Positions 44,067-54,925 of a stretch of DNA of 64,000 nucleotides are shown in pieces (the stretch's first letter is position 1; each line of letters starts with the position of its first letter). Source of the DNA: Artemisia argyi (Eukaryota > Streptophyta > Magnoliopsida > Asterales > Asteraceae); the NCBI GenBank assembly GCA_030686995.1, contig CM060692.1, forward strand, positions 124,181,296 to 124,245,295, written 5' to 3'. The position numbers were made by a program, and so were the translations under genes. The notes below the pieces were generated by a model. It did not search any database. It was not told the origin of the DNA and saw nothing but the letters and a program-made list of their open reading frames with translations.

Positions 44067-46860
44067 TCATGAAATATCATCATCTTCCGAAGTAGTCCAC
44101 TTGTAAAATAGCTCAATCACCATCAATGCTACTTCATTCTCTTGTTCAACCTCCATACCATGATCTAGCGTCCATATCATAAGATCTCTTGTAAGAGGAT
44201 ACCTCCTCTCTGCTAGCATGTGAATCATGGTCCCATCTTCTAATTCAAGTGAATGTACACTTGATGACTCAAAGAATCTCCATCTTGTAATTTCCCAATT
44301 CTCTTGAGCATTGCACGGAGCATCATTACTTGTTTCATTTGTCTCCTAGATGGTTATTAGATCTCCCAATAAGATTAATCCCACTCCTGTTGGCTCAGTA
44401 TTCTCAAAGTAGGCTTGCACTAGTAGATAAAAATGATATAGATCTTCTGCGTCTATCATATGCAGTATGTCCCATAACAAATTGAATACTCTAAAACTTT
44501 CATCTTCTCTATGAAATATTAGATAATCTCCTTCTGCTGATTCTACAACAGAGAATGTAGAAATCTTAGACTTTTTTCTCAGCATCTTCTGTTTTCTTTG
44601 GATTCTCAAAATCCTCAACTCTTAAGTAATTTCTCAACTCATCAACATTATCAGTTCTCAAAAACTTGAGCTTCTTTAATAATTCATCATCATGAGTTGT
44701 TCTCTTCCTCTTTGTCTTTCTTTTGGCAGCTTGTTCTTTCATTACTTCCTCCAGCCTCTTTTCGTTTTCCGAATCCATAGGAACAAAACTATCAAGCTCT
44801 CTTTTAATAGACTCTTGAATAGTATCATATAGTTCTTTCACCTGTGGATATCTTAACCTTTGTAAACCTTTATATCTTCTGCCTTTCAGAAAACTTATCA
44901 TAGAATTTCTTTCTTGAGCAATAGATGGTGGCCTTCTTGTTTAAACAATTGGCTTCTGTAATTCTCTCTCATATTCAGCAACCAAATCAGCTTGATGCTT
45001 TCTAGCAACTTCTTCATTTTTGGCTATCTCAAAAGCTCTTAACTGTGCTAAAGTGAATTTCTTCTTCTTCTTGGATACTTTCATGATCCCTTTTCCTTTA
45101 TCCTTAGGATCCAATTCTTCAGTAGATTCAGAAGAATATTGTGACACTTGAGCCTGTTCAACACCAGGAATAGTAATACCTCTTGGTGTTGAAATATTTA
45201 GCATAATCTGAGCAATAGTCTCGTCCTCACTAGCAGTATTTTCTTCTTGCTGAATTGGGTTAGAAGGACCAGCTTCTTCATCCAAAATTCTTGTTGAAGG
45301 ACCAGGTTGTTCATCAAAATCCAAAGTGACAGTACCTTGATCCAAAGTACTTTCAACATCAATACTTTGAGCACCAATAATGTTATCACCAGTAATTTGA
45401 ATATCTCAACTCTTAACTTGCTCAACAACAATCTCTTCTTCGAAAACTTGCTCAGCTTCATCAAATTTTCTTTCAGCAATATCATGATGAGCTTCTTCAT
45501 AATCCATAGTATGGTCCTCTTCATTTGAATCTTGAGGTACAGCATCATCTTCATTCAGATTATCATTCAGATTCGTCCCCAATGTGATTGAAGATGACTT
45601 CTTCTTTCTCTTCTTAGATTTCTGACCAATTTTCCTTTGTTGCTTCACCCATAACCTGTCATGCTTAACTAGTGGCCGAACGAATCTTTTCAATCTTCTG
45701 AACTTATCTTGCAGCTTTTTGATCTGATCAGCTTGAGTGTTAACGACCTTCTTCAACCTTCTAAACTCCCTAGTATGAGCATAAATATCCATCTCTCCCT
45801 CATCTCCTCCAGATGTTTGAGATCCATCTGTGGAAGTATAATCATTGGGAGTAGGTGGTATATTGACATCTTGCTCTGAGTTAGAATGAGGAGTACCTTG
45901 CAGACAAGCAGTATGTTGAGAAGTACTGTCCCTTGAAACGGAATCTTGCAAAGAAACAGACCTTTCCTTTGAAATAGGAACTAGCAAAGAGGTAGTCCTG
46001 TCACTTGAAGCAATAGGTTGAGGTGAGGCATGAGATGGTGTTAGAGAGTGAGCTGAATTAGAATGCTCAGATTCACTAGATGCATTAGCTTGATCTCTAA
46101 CAGCTTGTGCCATTTCCAATATATGAGCAGTCAAAGGTGTATTTCTCCCTGAAAATTTAACACTCTTGTTAGCCATAAAAGTAAACACCTTTGCAGGAAG
46201 TGCAATAGAGGGTAAAAAAATTTTGAGGTTTAGGTAGATCCTCAAGCTGTTTGTTCAAGAATACTTGAATAGATCTAGGGTACATAAAGAATGGTGAACC
46301 ATTATTGATATGAGTAAGCATACCATCTAGAATCATGTTGGAAAAGTTAAAAGGTCTATTGTTAGCTAATCCCACTAATGTTGAAGCTATGTATTGACTA
46401 AACTGATCCCAAGTAGTACTCTTAGGACTCAGGCAATGAAGTAAAACATGAACAAGGTACTTCCAATGAGGGCTAAACAAAGGTTTCTGAAAAGTAAGTT
46501 TAGTAAGAGCACCTTCATACCCTATATCCTTGACTGTATCCCAAAGTACTTGCCTATCAAAGAGAACAGTACCTTCTTCATCATTAAATAGTAAATCCTC
46601 TCTGATTATAGCCTCAGTGATATGAATTTGCCTTCCAGCAACCATAGCTTGAATAAAGGCTTCATCTTCTTCCAATCCAGATGTAGCTATAGCCCAGAAT
46701 TCTTGAAGCCATGGTCCAATGATATCAGGATTGACCAAAAGAGCATAGTTAATTGAAGATCCAGTGAGGAAATCGATGATACCATGAAATTAACATTCAA
46801 CTGTGTCTTGTCTAGGTTAGCGATCATGTTGTGCTTGTTGACAGTTGGACGATTAGCCAT
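44067..46860 (-). pseudogene. Large extra ORF of a copia-like element (unassigned Asteraceae repeat protein)
   Basis: One original frame of about 930 codons from the ATG at 46860 to a TGA at 44067, now split. A one-base deletion near 46783 shifts the N-terminus (MANRPTVNKHNMIANLDK). 46738-46169 reads a globular domain with LTFQKPLFSPHWKYLVHVLL, FNFSNMILDGML and FFMYPRSIQVFLNKQLEDLP. 46245-45406 continues with FTFMANKSVKFSGRNTPL, a Ser-rich linker, a coiled coil and a Lys-rich patch. 45345-44941 and 44901-44346 give KDKGKGIMKVSKKKKKFTL, a DYLIFHREDESFRVFNLLWD domain and a TAG at 44348. Past it the frame reads WEITRWRFFESSSVHSLEL and MLAERRYPLTRDLM to the end. The family is common in Asteraceae repeats as I recall; the function is unknown. 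Confidence 0.75.
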
Positions 46861-46987
46861 TGATTAATTTTTGTGGAAGAAAGATGTGCGTCAGTGTTTG
46901 ATTGGATGAAAATTTTAATATTTGGAAAGGGATAACAATGAGAGTAAAAGTATATGGAGGAGATAATCACAAAGATGGATAATATTC

Positions 46988-47282
46988 AGTATGATTAAAA
47001 CGTTTTTCTTTATTACCAAAAGTGTTTTTCAAAAATATATAATATGTATATATAATTAAATAAACTTTGTATTAATTAATTAAATACCCCTTTGATCATG
47101 AGATTTATTAATCACTTGTTTATCCATACCTTTGGTGATTAAGTTGGATATAATGATATAAACTAGCTTAATACTTGTTTACGTAGTAATCTTACTTTTG
47201 ATGATTTTACATTTTGTGATCGTCAAAACATAGAGATATCAAAAAATATAAATAAAGTTTTTATGCATTATTTATGTCAACA
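46988..47282 (-). repeat. Partial 3' LTR of SIRE-like element 2 (LTR D)
   Basis: Matches the last 295 bp of LTR C (60943-61237), ending TTTATGTCAACA. The other 1.0 kb, including TATA box and palindrome, is missing and replaced by the copia-like element to the left. Confidence 0.8.
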
Positions 47283-47718
47283 ATCTCCCCCTTTTTTATG
47301 ATTACAAAATCTAAACTCATTAATCGAAAATTAGTATATATACAAGTATTATTGTGAGTTTATATCACTTCTCCCCCTTTTTGTTAGCATCAAAAAGGTT
47401 ATCCCGATTTTATTGAGCTCCCCCTTGAAGTATACTCCCCCTTGTTTTGACGTCAAAAAGAAATCGAGATATGGAATTCTTGCAAAAATATTCAGTGGAC
47501 AAGCAACCTATTTATGTATATAGCATGCAAGAGTAGAAACAAAACATAACCATAATCATTGATCAAATTAAAAAGGTTACAAGTAGTGCAAATAAGAAAA
47601 GCCTTGAAGGCTTACAATCATAAATAAAATAAACCAAAGCTCTAACATGAAAGTCCTCTCTAGAGCTTGCCATCCAAAATGGTTTAAGAAAATTTGATTT
47701 GCAAAACACCAAGCATGT
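47283..47718 (-). other. Polypurine tract and 3' untranslated region, element 2
   Basis: Minus-strand AAAAAAGGGGGAGAT borders LTR D. Further pyrimidine-rich CTCCCCCTT repeats follow at 47370-47450. No gene before the ORF that ends at 47719. Confidence 0.65.
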
Positions 47719-48318
47719 TTAATTGGGAGGAATGGATGGTGAACATGGAGATGGTGATGGTGGAGGAGTGTTTGTTGATGGTGGTGGCGGAGTTGTGATT
47801 GTTGTTGGTGGTTGATGCAACATGTTTTCAATGTGTGAAAACATATATTGCATCCCATCTCTTAGTCCGAACACAATTGTTCGGTTGTGGATGCAACAAA
47901 GGCAAGTGTCTCCATGAGCTTCAAGTAAGCTCCATGGGACAGGGTTATAGGTTGGTGGGTTGATAGGGGATGATGAGAAGTGTGCATCAAGTGGTGTTAA
48001 TGGTGATAATGAGAGGGTTAATGCAAGAGTTGTGTTTTCATTGGTAGGTTGTGATGGTTGAACTATTGGTGGAGGAGACAAGTGGGTGTTGATGTAGTCA
48101 TTTATATATGAAATGGATGGTATGGAAGAACTAGAGGTTCCATTTGTTGATGGTGTTTTGGAAGGTGCATTTGGTGCACTAGGAGATGAGCATTGAGGTG
48201 GTGGTGATGGGGTGGTGTTGTCTTCATTTGTGAGGTCAATGAATAGTTGTTTTGGTGGAATAATGAAAAGTTTTTGTTTCTTGGCATTGTTTGAGTAGGT
48301 GGTTCTTGGTGATGACAT
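47719..48318 (-). CDS. Extra ORF in env position of SIRE-like element 2 (CxCC protein)
   Basis: 199 residues, intact. The N-terminus MSSPRTTYSNNAKKQKL is basic. Then a Ser/Pro/Thr-rich middle, a WSLLEAHGDTCLCCIH motif near residue 135, a helix RDGMQYMFSHIENML and a Pro/Thr-rich tail. It is homologous to the broken ORF at 21310-21960, which has HFCPCCI followed by RYM and IEYLL in the same spacing. It has a TATA box at 48399-48392 and a palindrome module upstream. The Cys cluster suggests metal binding or disulphides; no known family is recognised. Confidence 0.6.
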   Translation of the reverse strand: MSSPRTTYSNNAKKQKLFIIPPKQLFIDLTNEDNTTPSPPPQCSSPSAPNAPSKTPSTNGTSSSSIPSISYINDYINTHLSPPPIVQPSQPTNENTTLALTLSLSPLTPLDAHFSSSPINPPTYNPVPWSLLEAHGDTCLCCIHNRTIVFGLRDGMQYMFSHIENMLHQPPTTITTPPPPSTNTPPPSPSPCSPSIPPN

Positions 48319-48391
48319 GATAAAAGGATGAGGTTTGATGAATGTTGAGGATGATGGAATGTGAAGGAATGTGAATTAAACATGCATGGGG

Positions 48392-48399
48392 ATTATATA
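48392..48399 (-). promoter_or_regulatory. TATA box of the element 2 extra ORF
   Basis: TATATAAT on the minus strand, 74 bp upstream of the ATG at 48318. Confidence 0.45.
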
Positions 48400-48541
48400 G
48401 TATGAAAACATGTTTAGAAGTAGAATTAATTTGAATTTGTATTGTTAGATTCCAAAATCAGTTTAGTTTTTAAGGGAAACGGTACCTGGGACTAGCAAAA
48501 GGGATCACAAGGAGCAAAAGAAAACAGTATAAAAACTGTTC

Positions 48542-48604
48542 CAGATGGCCGGTCCCCTTAAATGGAGGCTGGTCCCCTTAAATTTAAGGGGGCCGCCCAT
48601 CTGA
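48542..48604. promoter_or_regulatory. Palindromic module upstream of the element 2 extra ORF
   Basis: CAGATGGCCGGTCCCCTTAA, then GGTCCCCTTAAATTTAAGG and GGGCCGCCCATCTG. It is the most symmetrical copy, with arms CAGATGG and CCATCTG at the ends. It lies 143 bp upstream of the TATA box. Confidence 0.65.
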
Positions 48605-48723
48605 CGACCCAGAAATCAAATTTTTTCAAAAATTTTTGGAAAAATGTTATATTCTGTTTTGTTTTTCAGCAAGCTCTATTTGGACATTTCACATTTGTTT
48701 TGGTCTATTAGAAAGCACACATG

Positions 48724-48851
<128 letters not shown>

Positions 48852-48855
48852 AAAG

Positions 48856-48874
48856 CCCGCCCAATGGGCGGGCA
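48856..48874. repeat. 19-bp GC hairpin
   Basis: GCCCGCCC-AAT-GGGCGGGC, perfect 8-bp arms. A degenerate second copy of the same segment (gcccaactggtgggcatgacttgtaat) lies at 48954-48979. Confidence 0.8.
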
Positions 48875-50284
48875 TGACTTGTAATTTTACATTTTAATTT
48901 AATTATTATATTTTTTTAATTTTAATTGTAAGTAGCGTTTTCTTCTGAAGGCCGCCCAACTGGTGGGCATGACTTGTAATTATTCTTTGGGTAGGTATCG
49001 GAAAATAATGCATATATACAACTAAATCATATTTATAATAGGATTATTGTTATCATTATTTTTTTTATTGTTTTTGAGATTATATATAAAGTTCCTTGTC
49101 ACTTTTCAATGTGATAAACGTAAAATAAATAATGAATAATCGCAAATATGCTAAACAAACTAAATGGAAATAAAAATTTAGTTCTCATGTATTATATGTA
49201 AAAAGAAAAATAATAAGTATGAGAACAACTAAATTACATGGTGCTAATTAATATACAAAATAAAACTTCTTTGTATTCGACGTCTTTGTCACAACAAAGA
49301 ATCTTCAAGTTGATAAACCGTACCATATCCTGTTTATAAAAAAAAGATATAACTTTTATCAAAACTTCATATTTCAGACATGAGAATTTCTTACATTACA
49401 ACTTAATACAAAACATATTGTAACTTAGCATATTGTGATATGGACTACAAACACTGATATAACTTACGACCAGTTGAAAATATACCTTATCTTAATATTT
49501 GTCTTTCTAAAATTTCATTCTATGCATTTCTTTTGGACAACTTGATCCAAATTGGACACCCAGGTCTACATAAATCATATTTCTAGCAATAATGTTGAAA
49601 GTTTTCAAATTACAAATACAACTTAACTTAATGTTTCATCTCAGTTTTACAATTAGCTCCACGTACTATTATTTAGATTGAAAAATCACATGCATTCTTT
49701 TGTTTACTTGTGACCGCAAATCTCATATGCTGGTTGCTAGATTTGAGTTTTAGTATAGTCTAATAAATTAAAGCAATAGTTGACCTTCATTGTAGTCTAA
49801 TAAATTAAAATCATTTGTTTATTGACCCACCATCCATGGGATTTTTAAGGATCAAATCATGAGTTCCTTGCAGCACAAATCTTGGTAAAATTTCACTTCA
49901 AACTCCAACTATTTCAAATATAGCTACTGTTGTCATCCAAAATTTTGTTCGTAACTGCTTGATAAAATATCAACATAAGTTTTAGTTAGAAATGACATTT
50001 TGATCACAGGAGGGAAGGAGATACCTGAAGGTAGCTATGTAATATGTTTTCTGCTAGATAAAAGCCACTTCCACTTTGGGCGAGATTAGGACAATTCAAA
50101 CATGATATTGTTGAATTAGTGTTGTTGCTTGCAGCATGAAAGTTTGACACATCCACCTATTCTCCTGAAATAAAGTAATTCAGTCTAATCAGAAGTCCAG
50201 ATAGTGTGTCCATATTTACTACTGAAATTTTGACACATCCACTTCTTCACCCAAGCTTATTGATAAAAAAGTTTACATGCTTAG

Positions 50285-50740
50285 CATCGTCCTTGAACTT
50301 ATGGCATGAAGCATGCGATTAGCTTTTTCAATTGCTTTCGTGTGTATGGCTTTCAAGTTAGTCATAAGTGCATCATAATACTTTTGAACGTGTTCCTGCG
50401 TGAGTGAAAACCGAAGTTACAACCAAATAAGCAAGTTATGTGAAGCAAAATAATATGTTTAATACCTGAGATGAGCCAGCAACCGCTGCTAAATCAGTTA
50501 ATGCGCCCTTAATTTGATGAAAAATCAAAAATTAAAAAATATGTAGTCACTGCAAGTTATTCATACAACTTTTGGCGATCAGAATAAAATAGCATGCGTG
50601 CAACAATACATGTAATTTTGCCACAAGCCCATCCAAATGTGGCTTCAAAAGTTTTGGTGTACAATTTTTACTGAAGTTAAGAACTACTGAAAGAGCATGT
50701 GCGTGCAACATATTCATATAGGTAGTCATTATCATATGTA
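50285..50740 (-). pseudogene. Importin-5-like (karyopherin beta) gene fragment with introns
   Basis: Three exon remnants of a HEAT-repeat nuclear import receptor, resembling plant importin-5/KETCH1 by memory. First, 50740-50605 reads LHAHALSVVLNFSKNCTP and LLKPHLDGLVAKLHVLL. Second, 50518-50465 reads GALTDLAAVAGSSQ, followed by a donor CAG|GTATTA. Third, 50399-50285, after acceptor CACGCAG, reads EHVQKYYDALMTNLKA and EKANRML; one frameshift later it reads HKFKDDAKHV. The order and exon borders match the family, but stops, a lost donor after exon one and deletions make it non-functional. It is probably captured with the surrounding candidate Helitron. Confidence 0.7.
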
Positions 50741-51029
50741 ACAGAACATGAACACCTTCTTTATTGGGATGATAAAATCATGAACAGATGAAAAGGAAAA
50801 AAAATGGCAATGCTCTGTTTGGATATAAAACTGAAACCTTTTTCTATTGGTAATTGTTAACAGGAGGATACGTTTTCAGAAAGTGTCAAATAAACTAACC
50901 GACAAAAATATTCGATAGACCAAAATTCAACATAACCACAAAAAACGTTCAATTACCACAAAATAATATATCTGAAACATTCAATAGACCAACAAAAACT
51001 TCAAAACACTATGGAAAACTTATCTTCCG

Positions 51030-51270
51030 AGGATACCTTTTTTAACAGCTCATAGATCAATCATTTCTAGTGAAGAATTTCCCCGCATTGCCATTGCTGA
51101 AACACAAGAATCCACTATGAACTTAATGCAAAAAGATAAATTTTCTTTAAATATCAAGAAAAAAGATCATAAAGGTACCAAATCAAACCAAGAGGTTTTG
51201 GTCTCAAGATCTTGGATCCTGCACTTGCTATCGAATCAACCCTTATATATGCTACTTTCGTTATGAAATT
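51030..51270 (-). other. Exon-like pieces, unassigned
   Basis: About 51266-51185 on the minus strand (after TTTTTGTAG) reads VAYIRVDSIASAGSKILRP. About 51105-51040 follows TGTTTCAG and ends at AAAAG|GTATCC. The splice-like borders suggest further captured exons; I do not recognise the protein. Confidence 0.3.
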
Positions 51271-51552
51271 ATATTCCTACAAAAAGCAACGTTAGCTATC
51301 TCACTTAACCCATACTAATAGAATAGTTTAGGGCAACCACCTACACTTTATAAATTTAGATTATCCTCTGTTCAACAATAATAGTAGCATTAATTAGCTT
51401 ATAATAATATAATTATCCCGATAAGGAATAGGCATCTGATTTGGATCCAAAACAGCGGTGTTAACAGCAACACGACTTTCATACTCTCGCTGGCACCCTG
51501 GAGCCCAACTCTATTTTCCTTTCTTTATTATGTGAGAACAAAATAAAGAATG

Positions 51553-51925
51553 CCCAAATGGCCAAGTTATCATGAGTAGAAAACCTCTCAAACCTTAAGC
51601 TGCGTGTAGATGAAAAGAAGATCATTACTGTTGGTGAATTTAGAGGACTTGTTGGCCTTGTGATACTTGCTTGACCTTCATCATTTATAAATGAGGCTTT
51701 CAAACTTAGTGAGACGTTTACTAAGCAACTTATTGAAAGAGGGGTGCTTGTGGAGCGTTTTTTCTATTGATGGAAAAGAACTTACTTTAGATTTTGATGA
51801 GAGCGAATATCTTTAGCAGTTTACGAATAAAAGAAGACGTCTTTGGCAGCTAACACTTGTCCTTACGCCAGATTGGTCAGAGTATGTGCCTAAACTTATT
51901 GAAATAGCGCAAAATTTTATATAAA
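51553..51925 (+). pseudogene. Exon-like fragment on the plus strand, unassigned
   Basis: A coding-like reading across one frameshift and two stops: NLSNLKLRVDEKKIITVGEF, GLVGLVILA, SSFINEAFKLSETFTKQLIE, RGVLVERF, then FSIDGKELTLDFDESEYL and WQLTLVLTPDWSEYVPKLIE. Amphipathic, soluble-protein-like composition. It is on the opposite strand to the importin remnant, so more than one source gene may be present. Confidence 0.4.
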
Positions 51926-54296
51926 AAAGTAGATATGATTTGACATATTTTTCGTGTAGGGTTGGATGAGCAGAAGAAACTTGCTAGTGTATCACCTGAA
52001 TCTCCAGTGTAAGCTCTTTTATCTTTTACTTTTTGTTTATGACTTGTGTAGCCTCAACCTATATTTTGAATTGGGTTAGCAACATATTTAAGTTGGTGGT
52101 GCATTTTCGTGATTTAGTGGACATGCAACCAGAATAGACATGTTTCATATGATCAGACAAGTAGCTAATAACATCATTAAATTTGGCAAAGCTTCTATAA
52201 TTATATAAATGCATACCTTACTTAGAGAGATATTATGTACTTGCACCAAAGATAATTTACACAGCAAGGTGTGCTAATCCTTTAATGGTTTTCATTTGAC
52301 TTGTTCAAATCATATAAATAGGTGCTCTTTCAAGGATGCTGATGTTAGACAACTACAAATGCAGTAATATCAACGTTAATTTGAATCATAATCAAAACTA
52401 ATAATATAACTATTACTCCATGTAACTATTTAACTAATATCACATTCATGTAAACATACAATATACACATATGTAAATGTATATTAAGAATTAGTTGAAA
52501 AGAAAATTATGGATTACATGCAACCTGAATACAAATGATTGATCATTTTGTTTACGGTGTTTCTGGAATGGTACCAACATGTTAAAAAATGACACAACAG
52601 CAATTTATGATAAAAGAAATCATCGGTCCAGAAACTTGAAGCAACGGAGATTATGAAGCTGAAACTTATACCTGTCCAAGAAAGGTATCGTTTAGTTCAC
52701 TCATTGATGGTGCTCTACTGTTCTCCCAATAGTGTGAATCTAAATTACACGGAGCAAGCAACCAAATAACATTAAATAAGATAAACAACAAAAATACAAA
52801 TACGAAATATGAGATTAATCATTCATAAATATCATATGCTTGACAAACATAATAGTTATAAAGTACAGTTATGAGTAAAATGGTAGTAGCAGATTATATT
52901 TAGTCCGAAGCAGGTGGTTCACTGTCTACAAAAATAATAACCATGAAATTGAATAGTCATTATAGTTATGTAATTACCATATGAATAATTTGAAAATCAT
53001 ATCAATTAATAACCATAACAAAACCATGTGCATCAGTAGCTTGGATTACATGCATCAAACAATTAGCCCATTACATAGCGCATCAGTTGCTTGGGTTACA
53101 TGCATCAAACAATTAGCCCATTACGTAGCACCTGTTGTGAATTCAAAAGAATAAATCATATCAAGTCATTGACAGACGGTCCATTACCAAGTAGTGCAGC
53201 AAAACTGACTGTAGTTAATTCTTTTTCAATTCATTGATTACATAACAAAATTGATTTAATTCTGCAATAACTCGAGTGCAAATAAAAAACAAAACATGAA
53301 TGAGAACATTGATGTGTAAATATAACCACAAATACCTTCATTTTATCATTAACCTCTACCACATGTAAACCACAACTAATAAATGAGTATATTAAACAAA
53401 ATTGGTCGACTAAGAATAAGAGATCACTCACCTACGATTAGTCACTATACGAAACCAACGGCACAAACTTCTGCATATGTGAGGATTAGGGTTTTGAGAA
53501 AAAGAAGCGTACATCCAAAATTTATCTGACAATTGTCTTTATATATAGATCAAACATGTTTAAATCAGTCTAATAGCATATCAAGAGCCACAAAAAATGG
53601 ATGGAATAGTAAAATAAATCAGTAACCAGCTTACCCATCAGAAAGTGCACATAGTACTTAGTTTTTGCCACTCATATACTACATTTATACTAACAAAAAA
53701 AATGAGTTTTCATTAAAAAAACCATGGGATAAAACAATTCTTTAAGAAAATTTTAATATGTTATGTAGTAGTAAACATACCAGACCATGAATATGCTTTA
53801 TTGAGCTTCGAAAAGACCATCATGTGTTTGTGCCAATGAGTTTAGATGGCCCTACAAAAGATATTCACAGACGAACCTGCAAATACCTGAATACACCAAG
53901 AATTGGTAATCCCTTCTGCCCCGTCACTCACATGGCTGGAAGTTCCTGTTACGATAACAACCAAACAGTGAGATCACGTGCCAAGAAATACCACATGTCG
54001 AATGTAGATGATGAATCTCAGTTAATTAGGGTTTTTCTTTTTTTGAAACAATATACGGGTGTTTTTTTTATCTTCTATAAATTAAGCAATATCTTTTTAA
54101 AAATAGGGTATTAACTTTCTTTTGACCATTATATTTTTAGTTTTGGATGATATATCTCAAAAAATAATTTGGTCTAGTGGTAAGCATCCTTATTAGACTA
54201 CTAACAAATCCTATGTTCGAATCCTAATACTTACCTTTTTAATTATGGATTTAATTCCGAATTTTAAATTAAATATAGAATTTTAAGTTTAAAAAA
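51926..54296. other. AT-rich filler without a recognised gene
   Basis: Scattered short exon-like stretches, for example 52740-52680 on the minus strand reading SMSELNDTFLGQ before a GT. A near-perfect 45-bp direct repeat occurs at 53035-53130 (CTTGG(A/G)TTACATGCATCAAA). Nothing else is identifiable. Confidence 0.4.
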
Positions 54297-54676
54297 ATTA
54301 ATAAAAAATGTGTGCTTAGGTGGCGTAACACTACTGATGACATGTTACTCGAAAAGTGATGACAAGGCATTGACCATGCTTATTTGGCGGTCAAACGCCT
54401 CCTGTTATATTAAACAATGTGATGACATGGCAGATAATGAATTACATGGCAATGAGGTGGCGTTATGTTGATTTATCTACGTGTAAATTAATAAAAAATG
54501 TGTGCTTAGGTGGCGTAACACTACTGATGACATGTTACTCGAAAAGTGATGACAAGGCATTGACCATGCTTATTTGGCGGTCAAACGCCTCCTGTTATAT
54601 TAAACAATGTGATGACATGGCAGATAATGAATTACATGGCAATGAGGTGGCGTTATGTTGATTTATCTACGTGTAA
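54297..54676. repeat. Perfect 190-bp tandem duplication
   Basis: 54297-54486 and 54487-54676 are identical by eye. The unit contains GCGGTCAAACGCCTCCTGTT, which recurs in part (CGCCTCCTGTTATAT) at 54678, next to the candidate Helitron 5' tip. Confidence 0.9.
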
Positions 54677-54925
54677 CGCCTCCTGTTATATATAATATAG
54701 ATATATATATATATATATATACATAAACTAATCATGCAAGCATATACATAGATTAAGTAATAAAGCATGCATTCATAAGCATATATTAAACATAAATAAG
54801 CAAGTTAACATCCTAATCAAATATCCAAACAATTATTCCAAGAAAATCACAAGTAATTCCGAATATACTTCGGACAAATAGCACACCAGACATAAAAATA
54901 AATATTGTTTAACAAACATAATCTA

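Larger units (their letters stand above)
42606..46987 (-). mobile_element. 3' half of a Ty1/copia-like element with a large extra ORF
   Basis: A 539-bp LTR with TGTTGG/CCAACA tips (42606-43144), a polypurine-like AGTTAGGCGAGGAT beside it, a 3' region with tandem repeats, and a large ORF (44067-46860) of the kind found after pol in Asteraceae copia elements. The pol part and the other LTR are missing: sequence changes at about 46988 to a SIRE-like LTR. The lineage is inferred from LTR size and tips only. Confidence 0.6.

Noticed and set aside
45198..45554. Leu/Ile/Lys-rich minus-strand ORF
   Set aside because: Out-of-frame reading of the acidic linker of the large extra ORF.
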